Assembly (NCBI GenBank): GCA_029718625.1
Contig: CM056391.1
Coordinates: 23,474,305-23,538,304 of the forward strand
DNA length: 64,000 nt
Reading direction: 5' to 3'
From: Synaphobranchus kaupii
Taxonomy: Eukaryota > Chordata > Actinopteri > Anguilliformes > Synaphobranchidae
Each line of letters begins with the position of its first letter. Within the stretch, counting starts at the first letter, position 1. Under the pieces are notes generated by a model. That model was not told the DNA's origin and made no database searches. It saw nothing but the letters and a program-made list of their open reading frames with translations. The position numbers were made by a program, and so were the translations under genes. This document shows, piece by piece, positions 1 through 24,774 of the stretch.

Positions 1-108
1 AGGTTTTTTATTAACCAATTTTAATTAACTGTGGCTTGCCTGTTTTATTGTGTAGAAGGGTGCACGTAAAGGAAACGTAAAGGTTAACGGGCAAGTAGGC
101 CCACTTAC

Positions 109-12813
<12,705 letters not shown>

Positions 12814-14089
12814 CTGCAAAAGAAAAAAGAAAGAAATGGGTTGGATGTTATCCCTCTGTGGAGAATGGCAGAGAGACATTCCAGCATTACCATGCTCACT
12901 GACATTATACAGGGCTCAACAGATGGCGAGTAGTGCAAGCCTAGCTTTGAATAAAAGAGCCACAGTGTATTGCATTTTCTTAACTGAAGTAACTGGTTTT
13001 TGGAATGAAAATGTACATTTGTGTACCTCTAAACCTGGTGAAAACTGAAAGGTTCTGGAACAAAACCTGTTCCCTTACGGATTCTGTAAGGGAACCTGAT
13101 ATATTCTACTATAATATAATATGAAGAAAATGTATTTATGGAGCCTCAAATGCTGTCACAATTTGCCAGCTACTAATCACTCTTGCCACACCAAGCACCT
13201 GCAGGTAATTCTGAACATCTGTATATCACGGTATGCCATCTGGATACATGCAGGTGAGTATTGATAATTAACTCAGGGTTCCTTTATAAAAATGTATAGT
13301 GCAGAAACACCACGCTTCACTGTCCTGAATGTAGTAAATCCTCTTATTCTGAGCCAGGACATAATCCCACCTAAATGCAAAAGCAGGAGTCAGGCGTGGC
13401 TGGGAAACTCTATGGAACACGGCAGTGAAAACGTGCGTGCAAAGCCTGATACTTTTAACAGCATACAGTCCATTGTTGCGCTGTGGTGATTAACGTAGCA
13501 CTCACTCAGCGTGGAAGCCCTTGCGCCCTGGCTCACAGTTGCCTGTCATTTTTGAAAATGCATTCACTCTGGATTATGAGGATTAAACACGAGTGCCAAC
13601 CAACAGGCGCACACTTCGGCTAGGGGTGTGCAGCGCCGCTATGTAACAGTAACATCATAACATTCATGAGACCAAAGAACCTGTTGTTAGCTACTGCTAT
13701 GGATAATTATTACACGGTGAAAAATATTCACATAGAGGACAATTCATTAAGCACATCTACAATGTGTTATGCTCAAAGAAAGTTTTTAGTGCATATGAAA
13801 TTAGACCCCGGCTTCATTCTGGAACGTCAGCATTGTCCTTTGAGTTTGCCTAAAACAAACCTGACAAAAGCAGTGTTTATAATCACAGCTTAAGTCTTTC
13901 AGTGAAGGAATTTTTTCAGTGTTACGCCAAAATAAACTCAATCCAAAGCAGTATCTGTCTGTGCCTGGCCAAGACCTCATTAAAAACCAAAGCTTCCGAA
14001 AAGAGTCTTTCCAGGAATTTCACACATGGTTGACAAAGACGTTTGGGAAAGGACAATTCACAAACCCCCTTTCTTAGCAAAAACTATAA

Positions 14090-14091
<2 letters not shown>

Positions 14092-14143
<52 letters not shown>
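14092..14143. repeat. (TA)n microsatellite
   Basis: About 26 uninterrupted TA units. Confidence 0.97.
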
Positions 14144-14147
<4 letters not shown>

Positions 14148-15545
14148 CACTCAAATTCAATTGAATGCATAGTTACAAAGTGCCATACAAAGTGCTTTTC
14201 TTATTTATTGAATATAGTCCTCAACAGTGCTAATTAAAGGAAAACGATGCAGGGATTTTGCAGGTACTAGAAGTACTGACAGGTGTTTTTATGAAGAATA
14301 AAAATCGCCAGTCTGAGAACTAGCATGTGAGAATTTGTTTTATGGTTATTGTTATAGTTTAATTGTTGCTGTGCTTCCCAATTTGACCAGGATTTAAAGC
14401 CCCGCATCCTCCACCCACCTCCCAAGAAGTTCACTGCCCATTGGCCGTGGTCATAAAACAAACTTTTTTATTTTAAAATGCATTGCATTTAAAATACAGA
14501 AATAAAGCGTACGTGAAGAAAACATTTATTGTTTGTGAAGAACTTTCACTGTAAAGGTGTTTAAGACAGATTCTGAAGGTTGGGTGAACAATCATTTTAT
14601 TTATATTTGCTTACACTAAAAGAGAAGGACAACCATCTATTTGCATTAAGAATGCATGTAGCTTTCTTTTCTTACATTGTTGCAACCACTACTTGGTGCA
14701 AGCACATAGGAAAGGCTACATCTCCTGTCTGTTACATCTCTGTAGCTATGCAATTTTGAATAACTGTTATCTTAATTAAACCTAGGATCCTATAGTAGTT
14801 TCCTGTGCTATAAGTCATCTTTGTTCATACACAATAATATGGTGGATTATTATACATTACAGTATCAATTAATTACAGTATCACCAAACTGTTCTTAAAA
14901 TGTAAGGCACAACATAAAGAGTACAAGATCATTCAGAACAAATATTTGCAGTTCCTCCAGCGATGAGAAATGCTGATCCCACCGTGATCGTATGCATCAG
15001 TCACATACACGCAGGGTGTCCCACCACAGATTCCAGCAAGGGTACATCTTACCTGTAGAGCATGTGGAGGTCAGACCAGGAGCGATGTGAGAATGGGGCT
15101 CCTTAGGCAGGTTTGGGCTCCCCTTGCTCGCGCTCAGGGCTGACGGTCTCCAGTAGCCACCATCTCTCTGTCCATCCCGAGCAGTGAACCCCACACAGAT
15201 GAAAGTTCATCACTTTATGAGGGGCGCATTCATATGATGAACATGTGAGCGGGCTCTTTGTTTGGCCGAGTCTTATGACTCCAGTTCAAGGTAATCCTCT
15301 GGTCCCATGACCCAAGTCCCCATGCCTGGAGGGTGTTTTCACCCCCCTACTGGAACAAGGCACAACAAATCTACTTTGATAGCCAACCCCCTAATCTCCA
15401 GTCTTGGATAACTTTTGTCTCTCTTCGTCTCAGCATTTCTTTCCCAGTGCAACTTCATGACATGCTAGTGTCCTCGTGTACAAGGGGATTGAGGAGGAGC
15501 AAGAGGGCATCAAGACAGGAAGAAAATAAAACACACAAATACATG

Positions 15546-15575
15546 CTTTCTTTCTTTCTTTCTTTCTTTCTTTCT
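15546..15575. repeat. (TTTC)n microsatellite
   Basis: About seven TTTC units followed by a CT-rich and CA-rich stretch to about 15600. Confidence 0.95.
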
Positions 15576-16188
15576 GTCTCTCTTTCTCTCACACACACAG
15601 GCACATGCACATAAATACATACACAAACTCAAGCATATGAATATACACACACATAGATATGCAATACAAAACAATGGCTATCTAACTCCTCTTAGTAAGT
15701 GCCACCCTGCCCCACTGCTTTGATTTCAGCCCCCATTTGCATAATTGGAACAATTGGACACTGCCACTCTTTTTGAAAGGGTCCTTGTTAAGACATGACT
15801 GAGCCTCAGTTGGGCCAGGTCGCCAAACTCCAGTCATAGTTAATCCCTTTCTTGCCCTGTTATGAGCAAGCTGCTTTCGGCTACAGTCAACCTTGGGGCA
15901 AGCAGCAATGCCTTCCTGTGATTTCAGATTTCAACAGTTAGAATTCAATTGTAAATGTTTCTGCCCTATGATGGATGCATCATATCACAACAAATAAAAT
16001 TACTGAGACAAGCCAAATCTGCCAAAACACCAGTATGTCATGTTTGCTATTGTCAGCTTTGACTGCAACACCTGACTGTATGTCAGTGTTCAAGTTGGAA
16101 GACATGTGGATACTTTTATACATGTATACTACTTTTTTATGTACTTTTCTTGCACCATTATTTTGTGTGCAGTGTAATTTTTTTGCTT

Positions 16189-16415
16189 GTTTTCTATTTA
16201 ACTTGTGTTTTTGGTTATTTTATAGTTCAGAATGTATAGCTGACTGTGTGTACTACTCATGTTTATTACTAGGGATAGCTCTTACGCTGTGAGAAAGTTG
16301 TGCTTTGTCGGATTTGCTTTGTAGTCGCCTCAATGACCTTCAATATGCACTTATTGTACGTCGCTTTGGATAAAAGCGTCTGCCAAATGATTGTAATGTA
16401 AAAATGTAATGTAAT
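16189..16415 (+). mobile_element. L2-type LINE 3' tail, truncated copy
   Basis: The segment from TTTTCTATTTAACTTGTGTT to GTCTGCCAAATGATTGTAATG is a close match to the reverse complement of 59020-59250, the 3' end of the L2 LINE at 59-61 kb. Only the 3' end is present, as expected for a 5'-truncated insertion. Confidence 0.85.
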
Positions 16416-16756
16416 ATGCATCAAATTGGAATTCTTCCCATTTTTCTTTATTCCTGTTACCCGATCATAATTTTTGGCCCATTGTTAAACTGTAGTTGCC
16501 ACATTAATTTGAGAGGATGTATGCTACATTGTTCTGCTTTTGGCTGACACACAAAAAAAGGGAAAACACTTGTTACAGGACTATGCTTTTTAGCATTCAG
16601 TAGTGTGCCCCCGTGAGCATCCTGGTTCAATAAAGGTCAATTACTCATAGAGTTCTCTGCTTGCCTGTTAACCACTATAGCAAATCCACAGATATGCTAT
16701 TCCCTAAATAGATATTCAGCTTGGTGCGCAACATAGGCAACTCCCTCTCTACACTA

Positions 16757-17505
16757 AGGGCTCTCTTTTCCGGCCGGTGGTGAGTTGTCACACTGGCGAA
16801 GTGGCAATTTTATCATGGATTTTCATGCACATGAGTCTGTTTGGTAATTTGGTGACTCGCCGTGCACCGATGTGGGAAGAGAGCCGCTGTTGCAGGTGTG
16901 TGAGTCCAGATCAAGCAGGGCAGTACAATTTTGGTGCAGCTGATTGCAATTTTGGGGTCAGGTTTGCAATTTCTGCCTGTGCGACCTGCCTGCTCAGACC
17001 TGGTTTATGCCTGCTCAGCCCAGCGTATGACGAGTTGCTAATTTCGGGGTTTTCCCAAGAAATGTGTGCATGACGTATTTAACCTATTGTGTATCATTTT
17101 CTGACTTTAATATAAATCCCCCAAGCAGGAAAATGCATACTTTGCATTTATTGTTCATTGTCATTTTTATATAATGTTAAGTCCTGCACTGTGGCCTTGG
17201 GGGTACTGTATTCCATTATTTTTCTTACACCCATCTGTAACGAGAAGAATGACAATAAACACAGTTGTGTAGTTGCGTACTCTACCCAAGTTGCGTATTC
17301 TACCCAACACTCCCCTTTGTGCATCGAAAAGGGTCCACTCCACAGCCAGGTGATGCAAATTGCCTGGTGACACAGGAGGAAAGTATGGAGATGCTCGGAT
17401 CCTATCCCAGTTACTTGCAGTGTCAACTATGTGCATATGTACAGAACTTGTACATGCACGCAAGATAAGTATTAACTCTCACAGTTTGTGTTCACTCTCA
17501 TTGGG
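16757..17505 (+). repeat. Arm 1 of an inverted ~0.7-kb repeat pair
   Basis: It begins GGGCTCTCTTTTCCGG and includes GGTGGTGAGTTGTCACACTG, GATCAAGCAG, CAATTTTGGGGTCAG, and near its end TTACACCCATCTGTAACGAG. It is an imperfect inverted copy of 18858-19533 with the same order of blocks. No protein-coding domain was recognised. It may be two copies of one non-autonomous element in opposite orientation, or the long arms of one element. Confidence 0.8.
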
Positions 17506-18247
17506 CAGCATTCATGAAACGTGAGAACAATGAATGAATTTGTGCGTAAATCGTTCGTATTAGCAATTTTGTTTGTTTTTTGGCATTCATCAAGTATCTG
17601 GGATTTGTTCGTACTTACAAACAGACTTTACACCTGCTCAGGACCATGCGTACCACATTCATAAATTCAAAATTCTGCTAAATGTAGCTTCTCAATGTCA
17701 ATTACAATATGAATTTAAATGCAGCCTTTGCAATGCACAATGCAAACACTTTAGATTATGCCTATTAATCAATTGTAGGCTATGAACCTGTTTAATTAGA
17801 CCCATAACACACAGAATGCTCCCAGTACAATTTTTGTAAATTGATAGAAATTTGTATAGTATATAAGGTTAAATATGCTAATTAAAACACATATTTAACA
17901 AATGAACAACATTTGCTTTAAAGTGGCTTACAGGTCTGTAGGCAGTGTTGCAATGAGCTTGTGCTGCTGGATCAGTCGGCACATTCAATCATTCATTCAA
18001 GCATTCAATAATGCATTTGAACGTCGTGTGTGAATAAACGAAAATCACAAATACGAGTTGATCCATTCACCAAAGGTGTCTTTATTCCATAAACAACATC
18101 AATCTCTACAACAATGCAACACAATCGATTGAACTGCAGAAATACTTTCAACTAGTAAAATATTCTTGTTATTGCATTTGTTTGCAACTAGATTTGAAAG
18201 TAAACATTTTGATATAACCCTCTGATATAATTAGAGAGGGATTAGAG
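17506..18247. other. Spacer between inverted arms
   Basis: AT-rich sequence with a degenerate stretch near 17515-17640 (CATTCATGAAACG, TTTGTTCGTACTTAC) that loosely recalls MITE termini. Nothing firm. Confidence 0.5.
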
Positions 18248-18476
18248 CAGGGGTAGGCAACCCGGGCCCTGGAATGCTGGTGACGTTTCTGGTTTTTGTT
18301 CCATCTGAGCTTGATTGCAATTGAGTTTGATGGATGATTAAAAGTCTGAGCCTGAATATTCTGAATGGTGAAACACCTGTAGCACATGATTACCTGCATT
18401 AATTACACCTGATTAATTAAAATGAATCCAGTTATGAATTTATAGGTTTGGAGCAAACCAGGGTTGCCTACCCTTG
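18248..18476. mobile_element. hAT-type MITE, copy 1
   Basis: The termini CAGGGGTAGGCAACC and GGTTGCCTACCCTTG are inverted repeats. The flanking 8-mers GATTAGAG (18240-18247) and GATTACAG (18477-18484) match at 7 of 8 positions, fitting a hAT 8-bp target duplication. The interior (ACGTTTCTGGTTTTTGTTCC, CTGATTAATTAAAATGAATC) is shared in opposite orientation with the copy at 23512-23769. Confidence 0.9.
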
Positions 18477-18857
18477 GATTACAGTTTTGAATTTTACTTC
18501 CAAAAAGGTGATGAATTTCATAATCTTTGATGACAAGTGGATTTCAATGCCATTACGTTACCCACTGGCACTGAAACATTGATGTGAGATTAGACAACGT
18601 TAGAACACCTACGTATCTGTCACATTAGATACGTTATGTCATCGATAACTAGCTAGCTAGCTCGTACAATATCTGTGAATGCCAGACCATCACGGTACAA
18701 TGCAAAGCCAATATAAGCAAAATGTTACAGATTGTCCAAAAGAAACCACATCAGTATCACACTTTTGATTGTGTTTGTTATCACACCTCCCGTTTGCCAT
18801 ATAGGAGCTAGGTAGCTAGTGCAGATACCTTATTGATAACTAGGTATCTAAACATAC

Positions 18858-19533
18858 AATCAGAGTGAATGTATGCACCAAGTTTATGCCTACCTTGCAC
18901 AAGTTCTGTACATATGCACATAGTTAACACTGCAAGCATAACAGGAACAGGATCCGACTGTGAATAAGTGGGTGGGTAAAAGGAGCACACACAGGGTTTA
19001 TTGTCATTTTTCTCATTACAGATGGGTGTAAGAAAAAGAACGGAATACAGTACCCCCTGGGACCACAATGCAGTATAAGAGCAGCCATAAACAAATAAAA
19101 ACAGAAATAAATACAGGGATTAACATAAAAAGAAAAATACATTTTTCCTGCTTGTGGAATTTATAACAAACTCAAATTGGACATCATAAGATCCACAAAA
19201 ATGGTTGACTGGCTTTTGAACAGGTTATGATCATGCACGCATTGCTTGAAAGGCCAAAAATGAGCAAATCGCCACATGCTGGGCTGTGACTTGCGCCATA
19301 GAACTGGTCTGAGCAGGTGAGCGCCGCAGGCGCAAATCACAGACTAGGCTGACCCCAAAATTGCACTGCGCAGCTCCAGAATTGCAGTTCTCTGCTTGAT
19401 CTGCACTGACACACACCCAACAGCGACTCTACTCTCAAAAAATTACCAAACGGGCTCAGGTGCATGACAATCCATGGCGAAAATGCCACTTCGCTAGTGT
19501 GACAGCTCACCACCAGTCAGAAAATAGAGCCCA
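18858..19533 (-). repeat. Arm 2 of the inverted ~0.7-kb repeat pair
   Basis: The reverse complement of this stretch follows arm 1: GGGCTCTATTTTCTGACTGG, GGTGGTGAGCTGTCACACTA, GATCAAGCAGAGAACTGCAA, CAATTTTGGGGTCAGC, TACACCCATCTGTAATGAG, and TAACTATGTGCATATGTAC. A further CAGAGCCCTA at about 19821-19830, the complement of the opening motif of both arms, lies 300 bp beyond and may be the end of another related copy. Confidence 0.8.
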
Positions 19534-20852
19534 TCATTTTCCACTGCAGTGGCAGACCATGGAAATTGGCAGTACGCCGGGTCACAAAGTGCGTGGCTCT
19601 TAAACGGAATGAATAGAGGTAATTTGATTGGCTATGATTGAATCCAGCTGCAACACACCCACTGATAAACATTCAGCCTAATCTAGCCCGTTTTCCACCT
19701 GCACATTGTGAGCTGTGTGCTCCTTGCCTCTGGTCAGGAAAACTAACTAACTTCAGTAGCCATGCCCAGTGCCCCATGCACTGCGCCATTGACTGCGTCT
19801 ACGCACCTTTCGCCAGAAAACAGAGCCCTACATGATCTGATTTCCTGTCCTGATATTCATGTTCATGAAGGGGCATGGTCGAGCACAGAACATCTATAGC
19901 TTACAACAACTAAGATGGATATATAGCTTCACTTAAATTTCTAAACAGAACATGCCAGATGATGACAGGCCCATGTGTATACACAGTATGTGTGTGTACA
20001 CACCTTTGTTGGTGGCATATTTGAGGACGCACGCTATCCTTTATACTATCACCAGAAAATGCTGTCTTCAGAATTTGGCCTTCAGTGCCATTCAGAAGCT
20101 ATGAAATGTACGGCATGTTCATCATTCCACATTCTGAAAAACTACAGCAGAACCTGTCTCAGGGTGAAGGTTCTGTCTTGCAGCTAAAAAGATGGGTGTG
20201 GTAGGGATGGGGGTGGATGGGGGTGCCTGCCCCAAATAAAGTACATGCAGACTGCTGTTTATTACAGCTACAAACAACAAGTACTGCATCCAAGGGCTGA
20301 ACACTGTGACACATTTAAAGCACTGTAGCTCTCTTTAAATCATTAATCGTGGCATTTAAAACTGCAAATCCATTGAGCAGTGAATTTGTGAGAGGTTTCA
20401 TTGAGAGGCTGAAAACCGCTGCCCAAGGAGTACAATTAATTCCCTGGAATCAGATTTAGCTCCCCTAAGCAAGGTAGCATGACCTGCCATCAGCTCATGA
20501 ACAATAAATAGCAAGTTTTAAAGAATTATTTTGTATCCGGACTTTAACACAAACCACTAACACAAAAACACAATTGTACATTTTTTTTTATTAAGTAGAG
20601 AATTTGTCAACCAGATTTTCAAGAAAAAGGAAAAACAGATTATGACTGCATGGAAAGGAATTCATTGTGTTGAATGCCCTACTTTTTCTGTTAGTAAGAC
20701 TACTTATTTCAGTAGAACGGAAATTTCACATGCTCCCAAATTAAAGCATATATGTAATTTTCCATTACCTTATATATTCCCACCATTGTGTCTCACACCT
20801 TGTCATTACTGAGTCTCTCCTGAATGGTTTTGGTCACTTGATTTCTCTTAAT
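19534..20852. other. Intronic sequence, nothing firm
   Basis: No coding segment or recognised element apart from the CAGAGCCCTA motif near 19825. A short T-run lies at 20581-20590. Confidence 0.5.
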
Positions 20853-21048
20853 CAGGTGACCAGATGTCCATTTTTTCTTGGGACAGCCAACCACTTTTCA
20901 TATGTCCTGACCTATTCTGAGAAATTTTTTATTTGGCCCATTTTTCAGTCGTACCACATTTCAGTGGGCTTTCTGACTGTAATTGCCATATTGTAGCTTC
21001 TCATTGCATTAATATGTACACAGTTCTCCAGGGACACTGGTCACCCTA
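20853..21048. mobile_element. MITE with AGGTGACCAGATGTCC termini (hAT-like)
   Basis: Left AGGTGACCAGATGTCC and right GGGACACTGGTCACCCT are inverted repeats around 160 bp. The termini look like those of known hAT-derived MITEs, but no clear 8-bp target duplication was seen. Confidence 0.7.
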
Positions 21049-23511
21049 AGTCTCCTTTCTGTGCTGAAATGATCACATGACCCTGAGCTGCCCTTTAGCT
21101 CTTTACACTGATATTACCACCATGGTCTATCAATGAATGCTTATATTCATACACATATGCATGTCTTTTTCTTCATTGACACAATATTTACATTTAAGTA
21201 TTATCAGTATAATGAATTTATGTACTTGTGAACCGAAGAAGTTAAATTACGGCACTATTCTGAAGAACAGAAATAGTATTTCTAATAGTCTACGAACCTA
21301 AATTAAATGATCATGCTGTAAAACGTATCAGCTACTGCCATCAATGTAAGTATCCAAAGGCTGTTAGTATGAGCTTTAATTCATAGACCTCAAAGTTTAT
21401 CCTTGTGCTCAGTTTTTGGTGAGTTTCCCACTTCAGCACATGTCTGTACAAAACTAATACTGTGCTAAAAAGACGCCTCTGGTACCAACCTTGCTGGTCA
21501 AAACATCAGTAGGTCAGCCACAAGAAAGCACCATCTACCTGAATGACACTACAACCCTGCAGCAGTCTATTCTCAAAGTGAGAAAATATTTTTTGTCATT
21601 TTCAAAAAAGCAAAATGATATTGATTAATATAATTCGGACCTTCACACAATGGAAGTTAGCTTTCTCAGTCTGCAATGAGAATGTGAAACTGTGAAATTG
21701 TGAAACAGTCTGCAATGAGAATGTGAAACTGCGAAATTGTGAAACAGTCTGCAATGAGAATGTGAAAATGTGCTTCGTTAAAGCAAGTCAAGCATATCAA
21801 GTCCAGCCAGATAAAGGCACTTGACTTTTTGTTTGCAATATGTCCACATAAATCTTTTCCAATGGGTTCCTTTGCCAAAACATTTTTTTTTTCAAGAAAA
21901 TATTTTACATATATAGATCTCATATAAATATAGATCTGAAGTTCTTACAACAGATTGATGTGCATTAATAATCAATTGGAAGACTGACCGGTCATTCTTT
22001 CAGTGAAAAGGCTTCGGTGCCCTTTGGCAAGAACCTGATCAAAGTTCAGCGTAACTAAAGCTGAACAGAACCAACGCTAGTCAGATATGTGGAATGTGAT
22101 GTCAGCAAGGGAGGAGATGAAAGGTCTGGCTAATTCAATCTGCCTGTCTGGGAGCCCAGATTGAATGCACCACGTCGGATTTTAATGGAGTGTAATGAGG
22201 AAAAACCGGGGTGGGTTTTGTGTTTTGTGTTTTTTTTTAGCAAGCTATACTGGATTTGTTTCTTGACGTATGCTATTAGATAGAGGTTAGCCTCTAGTTG
22301 AAATGTGTGTTGAATGTGAAAAGGACTCTAGGATAATGTTTCTATAGTACATTGTTCACATAATGATTTGAACCAAGCTGATAAAGGGCCTAATTTAGTC
22401 AGGCACATGCCTGGAGAGTTTGTCCGTTATTCTTAAACAGTGAACATTCTTGTAAAACTGATGCTTCATTATATAAAGACTAATTGTACTCCTGGATTTG
22501 AAAATGCAGTTAGCTATCACATGAGCTCAACATGCCATTAGTTAGCCCTAATACCGGAACAAGTCATAAGATAAATTTGAAAGGGAAGCGTGCATGTGTG
22601 TGGGGGGGCAGGGGCCCAGGGGGCTAATTAGTGTGAGGTTGGGGCTAAATGGACATTTCCAAAAGGAGGTTATAGTTAAAACTGTCAGAGCTCTGACTTG
22701 AGAACAATGCATACTCTTGCTTGTGAGAAAGTTTATAATGTATGAAATTTTATGAAAGTGCATTTTATATACTTACATTTTACCTACATGATGATTGATT
22801 CCGCCTGTTGGGATTGAATTTTGTTTGAATATTTTTTAAAGTGTCGATGCTAGATCAATCAGTTGAAGCCAAAGAAGGAGCAGTGCATTCTTCAATGTAT
22901 ATAACAGAGGGTTCGGGGTTGCAAAGCCTTCATATTTCATATTGAGCCCTCCCTGCTTGCATTGCACTGAGACACTGATTTCTCTCATTGTTCACAATGG
23001 CAGCCTAAGAATACTGTTTGTCTCTGTATAGAATTTATGTGGCACTTTTGACCATGATTGCAATACACTTCACAATGAAGATTGGAAGGTAAGCTCACAT
23101 GAGTCACCTCAGATATATAGCACCCCTCCTGGGTGATGCACAACAGCCAGTTTTGTGCCAGAACACTCACGGTATATCAGCTGGAGTTAAAAAAGCACCT
23201 TGAATTTAAAGTATTAACACTATCTGTAAACCACTGTGATGTTTGGCACCCACTACATGCAGCTTATCCCAAAATCTACAGTACCCAGGACATAGCACAT
23301 CCCATCTGCAAAGCCTACATTTCTGTTTTCCACTTTTCCTATTTAATTTAATTTACAAGGCATGGTAGCGGTCTTTCAGCTTCAAATTCAAGCACAACAC
23401 GTCCATTTTATCAAAAGCAGGATTAGGTGGGATTAATTGTTCAGAACAGGACAGGAGACAGTATTCATCAGAATATGGTACTTTTAATCTATATCTATAT
23501 CTTATCTATAG
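21049..23511. other. Intronic sequence with one minisatellite
   Basis: Apart from the 39-bp tandem repeat at 21667-21772, nothing was recognised in this stretch. Confidence 0.55.
21667..21772. repeat. 39-bp tandem repeat, 2.7 copies
   Basis: The unit begins CAGTCTGCAATGAGAATGTG and ends TGTGAAATTGTGAAA. Two full units (21667-21705, 21706-21744) differ by about one base, and a partial third follows. Confidence 0.95.
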
Positions 23512-23769
23512 CAGGGGTAGGCAACCCTGGTCCTGGAGTGCTGGAGATGGTCCTGATTTTTGCTTCATCCAAGCCTATAACTACATAACTGGATTTCTTT
23601 TAATTAATCAGGTTGAATGAATGCATGTGACCATGTGCTGGAGGCAGTCACCATACAGAATATTAAGGCTCTGGCTTTTAATAGTCCATCAAACTCTTGT
23701 AATCAAGCTCAGATGGAACAAAAACCAGAAACGTCACCAGCACTCCAGGACCAGGGTTGCCTATTCCTG
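23512..23769. mobile_element. hAT-type MITE, copy 2 (opposite orientation)
   Basis: The termini CAGGGGTAGGCAACCCTGG and CCAGGGTTGCCTATTCCTG are inverted repeats. Flanking 8-mers ATCTATAG and ACCTATGG match at 6 of 8. The interior is the reverse complement of the 18.2-kb copy with scattered differences (for example GAACAAAAACCAGAAACGTC). No transposase is present. Confidence 0.9.
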
Positions 23770-24772
23770 ACCTATGGCATTATAAATATCACAGACAAAT
23801 CAGGCATGTTTGTAGACAAATTTACAAGATTGCATAAAACCGATAAAGAGATCTCAACATTATGCATCACAAAACAAATAACAAAAATACATGAGATATC
23901 CCAGAGGTTTTGGGATATATAATGGGGGTAAATGTAAAATACAAACTGCCCAGCATCTTGCTTGGTTAGCAATAATATAATTGAGTCCTTATTTACCTGA
24001 GATAAAGATTGTTATTACTGAGAGGTATTACTTCCCCTTTATCCATAGTGTCTCCCAGGAAGGGAGGTTAGACTATGACTATGATTGGCATGCTATTCCC
24101 AGCCTCACTGTGTAAAAAGCATGCTATCAACTTATCTGGTTAAAATGGTGGTGCCTGCAACAGCTGTATTACTACCTCAGGGTTCTAGTGCAATAACTGT
24201 GCAGAATAGCTGATGGACTTCATAGTGAAAAGAAAGTTGGCTGCATGTGTTTTGGAGGGCACATGCTAGACTTATGATACTAGCATAACTGTCTATGTGT
24301 TTCATATTTTATGGATGCTACAATCAATCTTTCACAGATTTATTCTTGAAAATGTTTTGCAGGTGACTGTTTCTATGGTGAATGATGCTAATTGCATTGG
24401 TGAAATTATAATTGGAAGGATAATGACTTTTTTCTCTCGAGTGAATGAAGCCAAGCTAATTATCACAGGTAATTTAATTGATGTATAAAAAAACAATACT
24501 TTAGGCCTGAGTCATGCTCCTATTTGAAACATAAAACATATGCAAACATTACTGTGATTTTCATGGCAGTTTGGATAAGACAAAATGTGTCTGTATTCAA
24601 AGGGTTTGGAGTTATTGTATATAGTTTTTTCTTGAATTGGAAAAATGCTTAATGAAACAGGTCTTCGTATAATATGCTATTTTCCTTCCATCCCTGTGAA
24701 CCATCACATCAGAGGTAACAGTTTGTAGATGCGAAAGCAACCAAAAAGGCCACATTCGCTAAACGTGTTATG
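23770..24772. other. Intronic sequence, nothing recognised
   Basis: AT-rich with no element or exon identified. Confidence 0.6.
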
Positions 24773-24774
24773 TA

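Larger units (their letters stand above)
12814..15980. other. Start of long 5' trpm1 intron; simple repeats only
   Basis: No coding exon was recognised. It contains a (TA)n run at about 14092-14143, a (TTTC)n run at about 15546-15575 followed by a short CA run, and otherwise AT-rich single-copy-looking sequence. Confidence 0.6.

Noticed and set aside
14043..14237. Open frame with alternating Ile-Tyr
   Set aside because: It is the translation of the (TA)n microsatellite.
14997..15194. Minus-strand open frame ending at a good donor (CTCTACAG|GTAAGA) as an alternative first trpm1 exon
   Set aside because: In the frame that would join the AQKAW exon there is a TGA shortly upstream and no ATG after it. 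The frames with ATG do not splice in phase.
21667..21772. CRISPR-like array
   Set aside because: The repeats are contiguous with no spacers and the genome is vertebrate; it is a minisatellite.
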